From: Paenisporosarcina quisquiliarum_A
GTDB taxonomy: Bacteria; Bacillota; Bacilli; Bacillales_A; Planococcaceae
Direction: 5' to 3'
Length of the DNA: 64,000 nt
Assembly: GCF_043641925.1 (NCBI RefSeq)
Contig: NZ_JBHZRU010000006.1
Span: 95,289-159,288 of the forward strand
Shown: positions 54,109 through 62,556 of the stretch, piece by piece
Layout of the letters: each line of letters starts with the position of its first letter
Position numbering within the stretch: position 1 is the stretch's first letter
Notes under the pieces: model-generated
What the model was told of the DNA's origin: nothing
Seen by the model: the letters and a program-made list of their open reading frames with translations, nothing else
Databases searched by the model: none
Program-made: the position numbers and the translations under genes

Positions 54109-54960
54109 ATGTTAAAGAAAACTAGTTTATTGTTACTTACTATTGCATGTTTAACAGCCTGTGCTGAAGAAAATGCGTCAGAACAGCCCAAAATTGAGGA
54201 ACCAGTTAATCAAGAAGTTGAAATTGTTGAAACGGATCAAACAGAAATCGAAGATGTTGAAACGGTCGATCAAACACAAGTGGAAGTTGTAGAACCTCAA
54301 GAAACGTTGGATGTATCGGAAATTCGAACAATTATGGATAAATTCGAGAAAATGCGTCAATTGGTTATTGATACACACAGGACTTTGACATTTACAGAAG
54401 AAGAGTTTTATAGTCCAGAATTACAAACAGCTAAAGTGATGGAAAACTTGCCTGAAAGTATTCATGATCTTATATCGACTAACATGTTGAACAATCAATT
54501 GCCACAACTCCTTCAATCAATGTATGAAGCTAGCGGCGAGGGTGGATTCTTGCCTGATATCAATATGGATGCCCGTATGGAAATAATCGAAAACACACCT
54601 GAAAAAGTACAGATAAAAACCTTTCAACTTGTAGAAGAAATTGTCTATAAAAGTAACCATAATGTTTACCTCACAGCGATAGAAGAAAATGGTCAATGGG
54701 TTATCGATGAATATGCAGGCACAAATGTGGACAAAGAACCCTTACAATTAACTCGAGAAGAAGTTATCATTCATGAGCAGATGGTACAAGATTCGGAGAT
54801 CGAGTTTGTTGCAGAAGAAACCATTACGAGTGAATCAGATCTTAGTCTTTCTAAAACGGCTAATGCGATTATCGTTCGTATCGTAAAAGATGGTCGATTA
54901 TTGGCTCGGTTTACTGAGACTGGCGAAATTGCATACGATATACCTGAAAAATATAAATAA
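54109..54960 (+). CDS. Lipoprotein of unknown function
   Basis: A 283-residue protein with a signal peptide and lipobox LTAC (Cys about residue 18), so it should be lipid-anchored outside the membrane. A Glu/Val/Thr-rich linker (about 20-65) leads to a folded part with RTIMDKFEKMRQLVIDTHRT, QLPQLLQSMYEASGEGGFLP, KTFQLVEEIVYKSNHNVYLT and NGQWVIDEYAG. The last resembles small cystatin-like or SnoaL-like beta sheets that measure or bind, but I cannot name a family. RBS GGAGG. Its own terminator follows. Confidence 0.85.
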   Translation: MLKKTSLLLLTIACLTACAEENASEQPKIEEPVNQEVEIVETDQTEIEDVETVDQTQVEVVEPQETLDVSEIRTIMDKFEKMRQLVIDTHRTLTFTEEEFYSPELQTAKVMENLPESIHDLISTNMLNNQLPQLLQSMYEASGEGGFLPDINMDARMEIIENTPEKVQIKTFQLVEEIVYKSNHNVYLTAIEENGQWVIDEYAGTNVDKEPLQLTREEVIIHEQMVQDSEIEFVAEETITSESDLSLSKTANAIIVRIVKDGRLLARFTETGEIAYDIPEKYK

Positions 54961-54966
54961 TTGACA

Positions 54967-55006
54967 AACAGCTTTCCTATTTTCATAACAGGAATGGCTG
55001 TTTTAA
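54967..55006 (+). terminator. Lipoprotein gene terminator
   Basis: AAACAGC-TTCCT with AGGAA-GCTGTTT, interrupted by small bulges, then TTAATTTG. Confidence 0.7.
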
Positions 55007-55158
55007 TTTGAAAATTATTAAGTTAGCATTGTACGAATAGGAAATGAAATAGTTTAAGTGTCCAGTGTCCATATAGGCATGAATAAATTGTAACAATCCA
55101 CACGATTCATTAATACAATATTTGTGCAAACCAACTTTAAATGTCCGGAGGAAATACA

Positions 55159-56031
55159 GTGTTTTTCATGTAAAAGAATTACAATACCATGCTAAACCAG
55201 AACGGCCCGATCCTTTATTTGCGAAACAGCTTCAGGAAGTTTTAGATGGACAGTTTGGCGAAATCACTGTTGCCCTTCAATACCTTTTTCAAGGATGGAA
55301 TGTTCGTGAAAATGGGAAATACAAAGATTTATTAATGGACACAGGCGCTGAAGAGTTGGCCAATATAGAAATGTTGGCCACTATGATTGCTAGACTTTTA
55401 GAATGCTCACCTGTTGGTGATTTGGAAACAGCCGCAAAAGACCCCATTATCGGAGCCATATTAGGCGGAATGAATCCCCAGCATGCGATTGTTTCAGGTC
55501 TTGGTGCAATGCCAGTTGATAGTATGGGCAAATAAATGGAATTCTGGCTTTATCATAGCTAGTGGATATTTACTAGCTGATTTCAGGTCGAATTTAACTG
55601 CCGAATCACAAGGAAGACTACAAGTTTGTCGTTTATACGAAATGACCAATGATCGCAGCGTTAAAGATATGCACTCATGGCTAATTGCACGTGACACTAT
55701 GCATCAGAATCAATGGATTGCAGCCATTAAAGAACTAGAGGCTCAAGAAAACGTTGTTGTTCCAAGCACATTCCCACGAGAATTAGAAAAACAAGAAGTT
55801 GCCTATACTTTGTTCAATTACTCACAAGGCAATAAAAGTGCAGAAGGGCGATGGGCACATGGACCAAGTATGGACTGTTTAGGGACTTTCAATTATGTGG
55901 AATATCCCGTTCCTTATGGCGGTGTACCAAAACTAAAACCGGCACCCCCCTATATCTTCGATACTCCACCATCGGTTCTAAAAGCAGGTCAAATAAATAT
56001 TTCATCGAATCTTCCACCAAATCTGTGTTAA
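55159..56031 (+). pseudogene. Manganese catalase gene broken by two one-base shifts
   Basis: RBS CGGAGGAA and GTG 55159 open VFF and then run into a stop; one more T in the T5 run restores the family start (..FFHVKELQYHAKPERPDP). The first half reads QFGEITVALQYLFQGW, DTGAEELANIEMLATMIARL and GLGAMPVDSMG. A one-base shift near 55530 (AAA run) then changes frame, and the rest follows: WNSGFIIASGYLLADFRSNL, ESQGRLQVCRLYEMTNDRSV, IARDTMHQNQWIAAIKELE, GRWAHGPSMD and PPYIFDTPP. The Glu and His residues that bind the two manganese ions are present across both halves. As written no catalase is made. Confidence 0.92.
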
Positions 56032-56052
56032 ATTCGTATAAATTAGTTTTCC

Positions 56053-56892
56053 TCATAAATTGTTAAACATATTACCTTGCTTAGGTATAGCTATTTTATC
56101 GAATTCTTTTGATAGGTAAGCTAAGTTATTTTTTAACCATTCACCAGAGACAGGTTGACCATGTCCTGTAACAGCTAACAAGGGATGAAGATTTTCTAAT
56201 GTTTTCACTGATTGCCAAGAAGTTGCCCAATCTGGAGTTAAGTATTTGGGAGGCCCATGAATTTCTAACTTTTGAGTTATTACTTCATATAACGACTCTT
56301 GATTTACAGTCACAAAGGCATCACCTACTATTAATGCTCGATCTATTTCTCTAAATAAAGACACATGTCCTTCCGTATGACCAGGAGTATAGATCCAGCG
56401 CCAACCTTCGATGTGTGGTACCGTTCCATTACTCGGCAATTCATGTACACGATGTCCTAAGTCAATGGCTTCTATTGGGAATAATGGCGATATTTTAGCA
56501 ATCAATCCTTTATCCACTGAACGGTCGGGGATGGGATAATTTTTTTGACCTGTCAAATATGGCAGCTCTAGAGAATGTCCATAAATCGGCACGTCCCACT
56601 CTTCCATTAATTCAAAAATAGCCCCGATATGATCAAAATGGGCATGTGTTAAAATAATGGCTTCTGGCTTAGCATTATGACCGAATCGTTTTTCAGCTTC
56701 ATCGAAAATTTTTCGAGCTGATTTTGGAGTACCTGCATCAACTAAAACCCACCCCTTTTCAGCAGTTCCAATAAAACAAACATTCACAAACTGAATCGTG
56801 AAACTATAAATATCTGGCGCAATTTCTATCCCTTTCCCACTCGAGATGGTCGTCATAGGGATATATCTTTCTGTAGAAGAACTTTTATCCAT
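56053..56892 (-). CDS. MBL-fold metallo-hydrolase
   Basis: A 279-residue protein with the metallo-beta-lactamase fold: VNVCFIGTAEKGWVLVDAGT, ILTHAHFDHIGAIFELM (HxHxDH metal site), YTPGHTEGHVSLFREIDRA, LIVGDAFVT and VTGHGQPVSGEWLK. This resembles cytosolic glyoxalase-II-like or quorum-quenching-like hydrolases, but substrate cannot be told. AAGGAG precedes ATG 56892. Converges with the broken catalase gene. Confidence 0.93.
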   Translation of the reverse strand: MDKSSSTERYIPMTTISSGKGIEIAPDIYSFTIQFVNVCFIGTAEKGWVLVDAGTPKSARKIFDEAEKRFGHNAKPEAIILTHAHFDHIGAIFELMEEWDVPIYGHSLELPYLTGQKNYPIPDRSVDKGLIAKISPLFPIEAIDLGHRVHELPSNGTVPHIEGWRWIYTPGHTEGHVSLFREIDRALIVGDAFVTVNQESLYEVITQKLEIHGPPKYLTPDWATSWQSVKTLENLHPLLAVTGHGQPVSGEWLKNNLAYLSKEFDKIAIPKQGNMFNNL

Positions 56893-56919
56893 GTTCTCGC
56901 ACTCCTTTAATTAAATTAA

Positions 56920-56946
56920 TGCCTCCTCTCATAAGAGTGGAGGCAT
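56920..56946 (-). terminator. Terminator after the WGxxGxxG gene
   Basis: ATGCCTCC/GGAGGCAT stem just beyond the stop of the minus-strand gene, followed by a TAATTTAATT stretch. Confidence 0.7.
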
Positions 56947-56952
56947 TATCAT

Positions 56953-57177
56953 TTAATCTCTTCGATCGTCTTTTCTCTTCAATCCCATTAGTCCAGCCAA
57001 CCCAATTAACCCAATCCATCCCCAGTCCATTCCATCATCGTCTGCTGCTGTTCCTGCCGCGGCATTTTCATTGATATTATTACCGTTTCCTGTATCAGGA
57101 GAAGCAAAAGTTGTAGTTCCGAGTACGGTAAATGTACATACGATAACCAAGAAAAAAGCTGTGATTTTTTTTAACAA
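56953..57177 (-). CDS. Small secreted WGxxGxxG-motif protein
   Basis: A 74-residue protein: signal peptide (KKITAFFLVIVCTFTVLGTT, ending TFAS), a low-complexity Asn/Gly/Ala/Asp middle, then the terminal membrane segment DWGWIGLIGLAGLMGLKRKD with a basic end. This is the short sorting-like WGxxGxxG pattern known from small Bacillales surface proteins. Function unknown; it should sit in the membrane with its middle outside. RBS GAGGAGGAA. Its upstream DNA is the repeat region described below. Confidence 0.85.
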   Translation of the reverse strand: MLKKITAFFLVIVCTFTVLGTTTFASPDTGNGNNINENAAAGTAADDDGMDWGWIGLIGLAGLMGLKRKDDRRD

Positions 57178-57261
57178 TTAAATCTTCCTCCTCTTTTCAT
57201 ATCACATGTAGTATGAGTGAAGATTTTGGAATCATACTATGTATAGATGATTTAACTAGAA

Positions 57262-57835
57262 CTTCATTACAAGCAAGTCGAATTGTATGGAAAACATGAA
57301 TTTTAGAATGTGGTGTTCGAATCCTTGAATAGGGTCGGTGAAGTCTAGAATGTAGTACAAGAGATGGAGAATACACTTGATGAATCCTTGAATACACCTT
57401 GTGAAATGGAGAATCTATGACATTTCTTCTATCACTGTAAACGTGCCAATTGGATGCGCCAACTTGCACCATTACGAGCAAGTCGAATTGTTTGGAAAAC
57501 GTGAATTTTAGAATGTAATGGTCGAATCCTTGAATGTGGTCGGTGAAGTCTAGAATGTAGGGCTCGAGATGAAAAATAGACTCGATGAATCCTTGAATAG
57601 ACACTGCGAAATGGAGAATCTATGACATTGCTTCAATAACAGTAAACGTGCCTGTTGGTTGCGCCAACTGGCACCATTTCAAGCGAAGCGAATTGTGTGT
57701 AAAACGTGAATTTTAGAATGTGGTGTTCGAATCCTTGAATAGGGTCGGTGAAGTCTAGAATGTAGAACAAGAGATGGAGAATACACTTGATGAATCCTTG
57801 AATATGCCACGCGAATTCTAGAATGCATCAAAAAT
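57262..57835. repeat. 205-bp tandem repeat, each copy a hairpin head plus six 21-bp units
   Basis: Equivalent points recur at 57298, 57503 and 57708, exactly 205 bp apart (the first copy has a shortened head). Each copy ends in six units of 21 bp with consensus GAATnCTnGAATG plus eight or nine less conserved bases. Each head carries a GTGCC...GGCAC-type hairpin and the block GAATTGT-TGGAAAACGTGAA. A single copy with the same build lies at 62261-62457. Two short reading frames cross it, but I see no RBS and take it as non-coding. It fills the gap between the WGxxGxxG gene and the exonuclease gene. Confidence 0.9.
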
Positions 57836-57865
57836 CGACTGATGCACTCCACGATTTATTGGCAT

Positions 57866-57903
57866 AAAAAAACTCCACTCAGTCTATGAGACTATGTGGA
57901 GTA
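57866..57903 (-). terminator. Exonuclease gene terminator
   Basis: ACTCCACaTAGTCTCATAGACTgAGTGGAGT stem with a seven-T run on the minus side; it overlaps the stop codon. Confidence 0.88.
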
Positions 57904-58503
57904 ACGTAGGCAATATTGATAAATTTGAGCTGTGGCTAGGCAATCGCCGATTGCATCATGTGCGTTGTGTTCAAGTCGCAAAAATTGAGCCAGCGTCGTC
58001 AATTTGTGGTTAGGTGTTTCACGTATGACTTTTCGCGCGAGCTTTAGCGTATCAATTACAGCATATCGTGGGATTTCTGTGTATTGTTCGAGTGCATATA
58101 AAAATCCCATATCGAATGAGGCATTGTGCGCCACGATTGGGTAGTCGCCAATAAAATCAATCAGTTGGTGAATCACCGTACTGATGGTTGGTTTGTTTCT
58201 TACCGAATCATTAGAAATCCCAGTTAATGATGTAATTCGAGATGAGATATCCCGTTGAGGATTAATCAATTGGTTCATGATAGCTACTTGTTCATGATTC
58301 TTGTATTTAATCGCTCCCACTTGAATAATTTGATCTGCACCTGCGCGAAGGCCGGTAGTTTCAAAGTCAAGTACTACATAATCAACTGCTTTTTTCATAG
58401 AAGGTTGATATTTTTTCGGGGTAGTGGACCGGTTTGATGACCAATACTGTTGTCGCGATTTCGCTCTTATTAGTGCCGATGCATCTAAGTTATAATCGTC
58501 CAT
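57892..58503 (-). CDS. DnaQ-like 3'-5' exonuclease (DEDDh)
   Basis: A 203-residue protein. After about 45 linker residues come the three exonuclease motifs: VVLDFETTGL (Asp-x-Glu), VAHNASFDMGFL (Asp) and LEHNAHDAIGDCLATAQIY (His-x4-Asp). The fold is that of PolC-type proofreading domains and stand-alone exonucleases found widely in Bacilli. It should trim DNA or RNA 3' ends in the cytosol. Alone in its transcript; the start ATG 58503 has a GGAGGG-type RBS. Confidence 0.93.
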   Translation of the reverse strand: MDDYNLDASALIRAKSRQQYWSSNRSTTPKKYQPSMKKAVDYVVLDFETTGLRAGADQIIQVGAIKYKNHEQVAIMNQLINPQRDISSRITSLTGISNDSVRNKPTISTVIHQLIDFIGDYPIVAHNASFDMGFLYALEQYTEIPRYAVIDTLKLARKVIRETPNHKLTTLAQFLRLEHNAHDAIGDCLATAQIYQYCLRYST

Positions 58504-58625
58504 ATTGCTTCCCTCCGAACTCTAAGTTGCCATTTCTTTTCCCTTAGTATGCCCTGTATACCCAAATTTTCCTACTCTAAACTCTCAAATTAAAGATATT
58601 ATTATTTTAGTAGATTTACGCAAAA

Positions 58626-58687
58626 GTGCCAGGTCCCGAAACAATCGTGTTTGTTTAAACAAACGTGACTGTTTGAGTACCTGGCAC
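58626..58687. repeat. 62-bp palindrome (REP-like, copy 2)
   Basis: GTGCCAGGT at the left mirrors ACCTGGCAC at the right; the core GTGTTTGTTTAAACAAACGTG is itself a dyad. Same edges and core as the copy at 46827-46890. It directly follows the NlpC/P60 gene and may end its transcript. Confidence 0.85.
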
Positions 58688-58689
58688 CT

Positions 58690-59268
58690 TTAATTTGTTA
58701 CGGCATTAAAACGTCGGAAGTCGACGAAGTGGGATTTCCAATAGCTATTGTCAAGGTTTGTAATTTCGACACCCCTTGAAGCAGCGTGGATGAATTGATT
58801 GTCGCCAACGTATACACCCATATGTGAGATTCCCGTTATATACGTATCTTTAAAGAATACTAGATCCCCAATTTGAGGTACATTGACCTTCATCGAATCT
58901 TTGTAATAATCTGCACTACTTTTTCGGATGATATTTAATCCCGCTTCATTATGTACATAATGAATGAAACCACTACAATCAAATCCAGTTGGTAGTTTAC
59001 CAGCAGGAACATAAGGAACACCTATATAATTAGGTGCTATGGATGCTAGTGCTGCATAGACAACTTGTCCATTTGCAGAAACTGGAGGAGCTATCGGTTC
59101 AGTTACAGTCACTGGAGCCTGTGATCTCTTCAAGAAAATCGCTGACTTTTTCAATTGAGCCATGGACGAAATATGTGTTTTTTTCCAACCTGCTGCTTCT
59201 ACTGTTGGCGTAACGATTAACCCAATGAATGACACAATGAGACATATAATAGCGAATTTTTTCAACAC
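58690..59268 (-). CDS. Secreted NlpC/P60 (C40) peptidoglycan endopeptidase
   Basis: A 192-residue protein starting at GTG 59268, after GGGGGAG. Signal peptide (FAIICLIVSFIGLIVTPTVE, then AAG), a short basic linker and one NlpC/P60 domain: PTGFDCSGFIHYVHNEAGL (catalytic Cys), VPQIGDLVFFKD, GISHMGVYVGDNQFIHAAS (His motif). It should cleave stem-peptide bonds in the wall. It has no SH3 or LysM anchor, so it is probably freely secreted. The REP-like palindrome follows the stop directly. Confidence 0.94.
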   Translation of the reverse strand: MLKKFAIICLIVSFIGLIVTPTVEAAGWKKTHISSMAQLKKSAIFLKRSQAPVTVTEPIAPPVSANGQVVYAALASIAPNYIGVPYVPAGKLPTGFDCSGFIHYVHNEAGLNIIRKSSADYYKDSMKVNVPQIGDLVFFKDTYITGISHMGVYVGDNQFIHAASRGVEITNLDNSYWKSHFVDFRRFNAVTN

Positions 59269-59643
59269 GTTCTGACTCCCCCATTCAATAAAGTCCGTTC
59301 GATGATTAGTAATCTCATCATAGATTACGAAGAATATTCAGTCAATAATAATTTTCGCTATTTTCTGTTGAAGATATCGGACAGATATCGTCAAGATGGC
59401 CAAAAGTATTCCCCGGGAAATAAATCCACTTAATCTGTCGAAATAATTAACCGAATTTATTGGAAGACTCATCACAACTCGTATTTCACCTCAGCAAGTT
59501 CCATAGATGGAACTTCTTGTGCATTTTTGGTGTTTTAAGTTGTGAATTTTCTCGCTTTTGTCACAATTCCTTGCATTCTACCTATATCAGTACTGTATAA
59601 TAGGCGACTGATACACCTTCTACAACAAAGGAGTTTTTATTAA
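59269..59643. other. Gene-free stretch before brnQ
   Basis: It holds a hairpin (AAGTTCCATAGATGGAACTT, 59492-59511) and a possible promoter (TTGCAT at 59571, TATAAT at 59596, 19-base spacing, AAAGGAG RBS at 59629). No T-box or SAM riboswitch pattern is seen. Confidence 0.45.
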
Positions 59644-60975
59644 ATGAAATCACAAAATTCTCTGACGATAGGTGAGAACATTGTCGTCGGTTTAATGCTA
59701 TTTGCTTTATTCTTGGGAGCAGGAAATATCATCTTCCCTCCATTATTAGGTCAACTTTCCGGAGATCAATTAGTCATCTCCATCATTGGCTTCTTGATAA
59801 CTGGTGTCGGACTGCCTTTGGTTGCCGTGATTGCCATCGCGAAATCTGGCGGAGACCTTCAATCAATCGCTAGTCGTGTACATCCGCTATTTGGAATCAT
59901 CTTTACGGTTGTTATTTACTTGGTAATTGGTCCGTTGTTCGCGATTCCAAGAACGGCCACTGTTTCTTATGAAATTGGCGTTTTGCCATTTTTAACAGAC
60001 TCTATCTCATCTGAAAAATGGCCATTGGTACTATTTAGCATCCTTTTCTTCACAGTCACCGTATTATTCGCCTTGAATCCAACGAAATTAGTTGATCGAA
60101 TAGGTAAAATTTTGACACCAATTTTAATAACAGTCATTGGTTTATTGGCAATAAAGAGTTTTATCACTCCGATGGGTGAAATTGGTTCACCAATTGATGC
60201 ATATAAAGAAGCACCATTTTTCGAAAGCTTTTTACAAGGTTATCTAACAATGGACGTCCTTGCGGCACTTGTATTTGGGATTGTCGTCATCCATGCACTT
60301 AAAGATAAAGGTGTTTCGGATTCGAAATTATTGGTTCGAGCAACGATCATAGCGGGCGTCATTGCAGCTATTGGGTTATCGATTGTATATATTTCATTAA
60401 GCTTTATTGGCGCAACAAGCGTTGACGCTATTGGTATTCAAGATAATGGTGGCTCTATATTAGCTCTATCTTCAAATATATTATTTGGAAGCTTCGGTAG
60501 CATTATTTTAGCGTTGACGATTGCATCCGCATGTTTAACCACTTCGATTGGACTGGTTGCTGCTGCATCTCAATTCTTTGAGAAGCTTGTTCCATCACTT
60601 TCGTATCGTTCATTCGTTTTCATTTTCTCAGGTTTCAGTGCTTTATTTGCAAATGTGGGATTAACTCAGCTCATTAATTTCTCTGTACCTGTATTGTTAG
60701 CGATTTATCCATTGGCGATTGTTTTGATGTTATTGTCTTTTGTGGATCGATTTTTTAATCGTGCACCAATTGTTTATGCATTGGCTTTAATATTCACAAG
60801 TTTCATTAGTATTTTTGATGGGTTAAAAGCAGCAAATATTATCTTCCCAGCTGTTGAGAATGTTTTAGGACATTTACCGCTTTATAATGAAGGGATTGGG
60901 TGGTTAATTCCTGGGATTATAGGTGCTTTGATCGGGTTTATCATTTATAAAACTAAAAACTCAGATTCCCATTAA
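59644..60975 (+). CDS. brnQ: Branched-chain amino acid carrier BrnQ
   Basis: A 443-residue, twelve-segment LIVCS-family carrier: GLMLFALFLGAGNIIFPPLL, GQLSGDQLVISIIGFLITGV, IGPLFAIPRTATVSYEIGVL, FFESFLQGYLTMDVLAALVF, NILFGSFGSIILALTIASAC and LTTSIGLVAAASQFFEKLVP are diagnostic. It brings leucine, isoleucine and valine in with Na+ or H+. AAAGGAG RBS. The stop lies inside its terminator. Confidence 0.97.
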   Translation: MKSQNSLTIGENIVVGLMLFALFLGAGNIIFPPLLGQLSGDQLVISIIGFLITGVGLPLVAVIAIAKSGGDLQSIASRVHPLFGIIFTVVIYLVIGPLFAIPRTATVSYEIGVLPFLTDSISSEKWPLVLFSILFFTVTVLFALNPTKLVDRIGKILTPILITVIGLLAIKSFITPMGEIGSPIDAYKEAPFFESFLQGYLTMDVLAALVFGIVVIHALKDKGVSDSKLLVRATIIAGVIAAIGLSIVYISLSFIGATSVDAIGIQDNGGSILALSSNILFGSFGSIILALTIASACLTTSIGLVAAASQFFEKLVPSLSYRSFVFIFSGFSALFANVGLTQLINFSVPVLLAIYPLAIVLMLLSFVDRFFNRAPIVYALALIFTSFISIFDGLKAANIIFPAVENVLGHLPLYNEGIGWLIPGIIGALIGFIIYKTKNSDSH

Positions 60976-60995
60976 ACGGGGATCTGAGTTTTTTT
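60958..60995 (+). terminator. brnQ terminator
   Basis: AACTCAGATTCCC/GGGGATCTGAGTT stem with a seven-T run; the stem begins before the stop codon. Confidence 0.92.
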
Positions 60996-61039
60996 AAAAT
61001 TTGAATATCAAATAATCACTTAAAAATCCCTACAATAAT

Positions 61040-61984
61040 TTAGTGAATTTGCAACTGACTTCTACCATTTCCCTTGGCCGTATACATCGCCATGTCAGCC
61101 TCTTTCATGATTTCTTTTAATTGTTTGCCTGGATATGCGTATGTCATTCCGATACTTGCGGAAATCGACAATTGTTTTCCTTCTATTTCAATCGTTTGTG
61201 TAGTCAATAAATCAAATAGGTCCGCTGCGACTTTTTTTGCTTCTATCATTTCAACTGAAGTAACAGGAATGAGGAAGACAAATTCGTCGCCGCCAATTCG
61301 AGCTACTACACTATCTTTAGGAGCAGTCTTTTTGAATAAAGATGCGACTTTCTTCAGCAATTCATCGCCAATATCATGTCCATACTCATCATTTACTTCT
61401 TTAAACCGGTCTAAATCGACATAAAGTAGACTGTACTGTTTTCCTGCTTCTTTTTCTTGTTTAAAGAATTCTTTTAAATAAAAGCTATTGTACAGTACTG
61501 TTAAATGGTCATGTAACATTAGATCTTCAAGAATGATCGTTTGGCTTAATAAAGAGCTCAAAGTTTTTATTAAGCGAACATCGTAAGCGGTAAAATCATA
61601 AGGTTTTGTATCGAAAGCACAAATTGTGCCGTAAATTTCTCCATCACCTTTGTAAATAGGTGCTCCTAAAAAACAACCATTTCCGACGTTCAAGGTGACA
61701 GGATGATTAATCGTCAAGGCATTTTCAGCTAGATTGGTAATAACGATTGGTTCTGAATCATTATCGACAACGAGTTTACACAAAACATCCTCAAAAGGAG
61801 TTTTCTCTCCTTCTTTTAATAAGGCTGCTTTTCGGTTAAAAGCTTTGACGATAAAATTGGAATACCGATCATTACTTGCTAAAAATATTGTGTTAACATC
61901 CATCGTTTCACTTAGTAAAGTGATGACATCTTCAGCCACCTTGTCCAATTGATTAAAATAATGAGAGCTTTTTTGCGTAATCAT
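61040..61984 (-). CDS. GAF-GGDEF diguanylate cyclase
   Basis: ATG 61984 has GGGGG at proper distance; the GTG three codons earlier sits in the RBS. The 314-residue protein has a GAF sensor domain (about 10-150: VITLLSETMDVNTIFLAS, NALTINHPVTLNVGNGCFLG, IYGTICAFD) and a GGDEF domain (about 165-314: LYVDLDRFKEVNDEYGHDIG, ARIGGDEFVFLIPV, SISASIGMTYAYPG, ADMAMYTAKGNGRSQL). The GGDEF motif is intact, so it should make cyclic di-GMP. The residues before it (APKDSVVARI) do not form the RxxD inhibitory site. No membrane segment; cytosolic. No EAL or HD-GYP partner is nearby. Confidence 0.95.
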   Translation of the reverse strand: MITQKSSHYFNQLDKVAEDVITLLSETMDVNTIFLASNDRYSNFIVKAFNRKAALLKEGEKTPFEDVLCKLVVDNDSEPIVITNLAENALTINHPVTLNVGNGCFLGAPIYKGDGEIYGTICAFDTKPYDFTAYDVRLIKTLSSLLSQTIILEDLMLHDHLTVLYNSFYLKEFFKQEKEAGKQYSLLYVDLDRFKEVNDEYGHDIGDELLKKVASLFKKTAPKDSVVARIGGDEFVFLIPVTSVEMIEAKKVAADLFDLLTTQTIEIEGKQLSISASIGMTYAYPGKQLKEIMKEADMAMYTAKGNGRSQLQIH

Positions 61985-62260
61985 CCTGAACACCCCCTTT
62001 TATTTTTGCTAATTATACTATAATTAGTATTTCTCTTACTTATCTCAATGTGTTCCCTTTAACCTATAATTTAAAACTTCCATGCAGGACTAATGATGTA
62101 CACCAATATAAACGAATTAAAGAGGCTTTTAGATTACTATTTGTATGATAATATTTTTCGATTAATTAATTTAATTAATATCAGCAACTCCTGTATAAAT
62201 TTTAATTACTTGAATCCCCCCCTTAAATGGAGAATGAACACTATGAGGCGGGCAGACAAA

Positions 62261-62457
62261 CAATAGTAAAAGTGCCAGTTTGATTCTCAAACTGGCACCA
62301 TTTCTACGTGTCCAAATTGTGTGGAAATCGTGAATACTAGAATGTGACCCTTGAATCCTTGAATATACCTTGCGAATCCTTGAATGTTGCTCGTCAAATA
62401 TAGAATGAGACATGTGAATTCTTGAATGCCACCCGGGAAATGGAGAATGTCAGCATA
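62261..62457. repeat. Second locus of the hairpin plus six 21-bp-unit repeat
   Basis: Head with a perfect hairpin GTGCCAGTTTGA-TTC-TCAAACTGGCAC (62271-62297) and AATTGTGTGGAAATCGTGAA, then six 21-bp units starting at 62332, 62353, 62374, 62395, 62416 and 62437 with the GAATnCTnGAATG pattern. Same build as 57262-57835, about 4.4 kb away. The remaining gap (61985-62260, 62458-62556) holds no gene I can support. Confidence 0.88.
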
Positions 62458-62481
62458 ACGAGTTAAAATCAATAGCAGAAA

Positions 62482-62519
62482 AAAACGCCCTGCAGACTCT
62501 GTCATCTGTAGGGCGTTTC
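62482..62519 (-). terminator. Stress-protein gene terminator
   Basis: AAACGCCCTaCAGA/TCTGcAGGGCGTTT stem with seven T on the minus strand, 38 bp after the stop. Confidence 0.9.
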
Positions 62520-62556
62520 AAATATATATGGTGGGGGTCACCTTATATGAGTTAGA

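Noticed and set aside
57197..57604. A 135-codon minus-strand frame through the 21-bp repeats
   Set aside because: It begins at GTG without RBS, and the 21-bp period (7 codons) keeps several frames open by itself. A small repeat protein cannot be fully excluded, since a similar frame exists at 62287-62505.
57298..57835. CRISPR array
   Set aside because: The regular 21-bp period with a 12-13-bp conserved part is far below CRISPR repeat and spacer size, spacers are alike between copies, and no cas gene is near.
59492..59520. T-box or other riboswitch before brnQ
   Set aside because: There is a good hairpin but none of the conserved T-box or SAM motifs.
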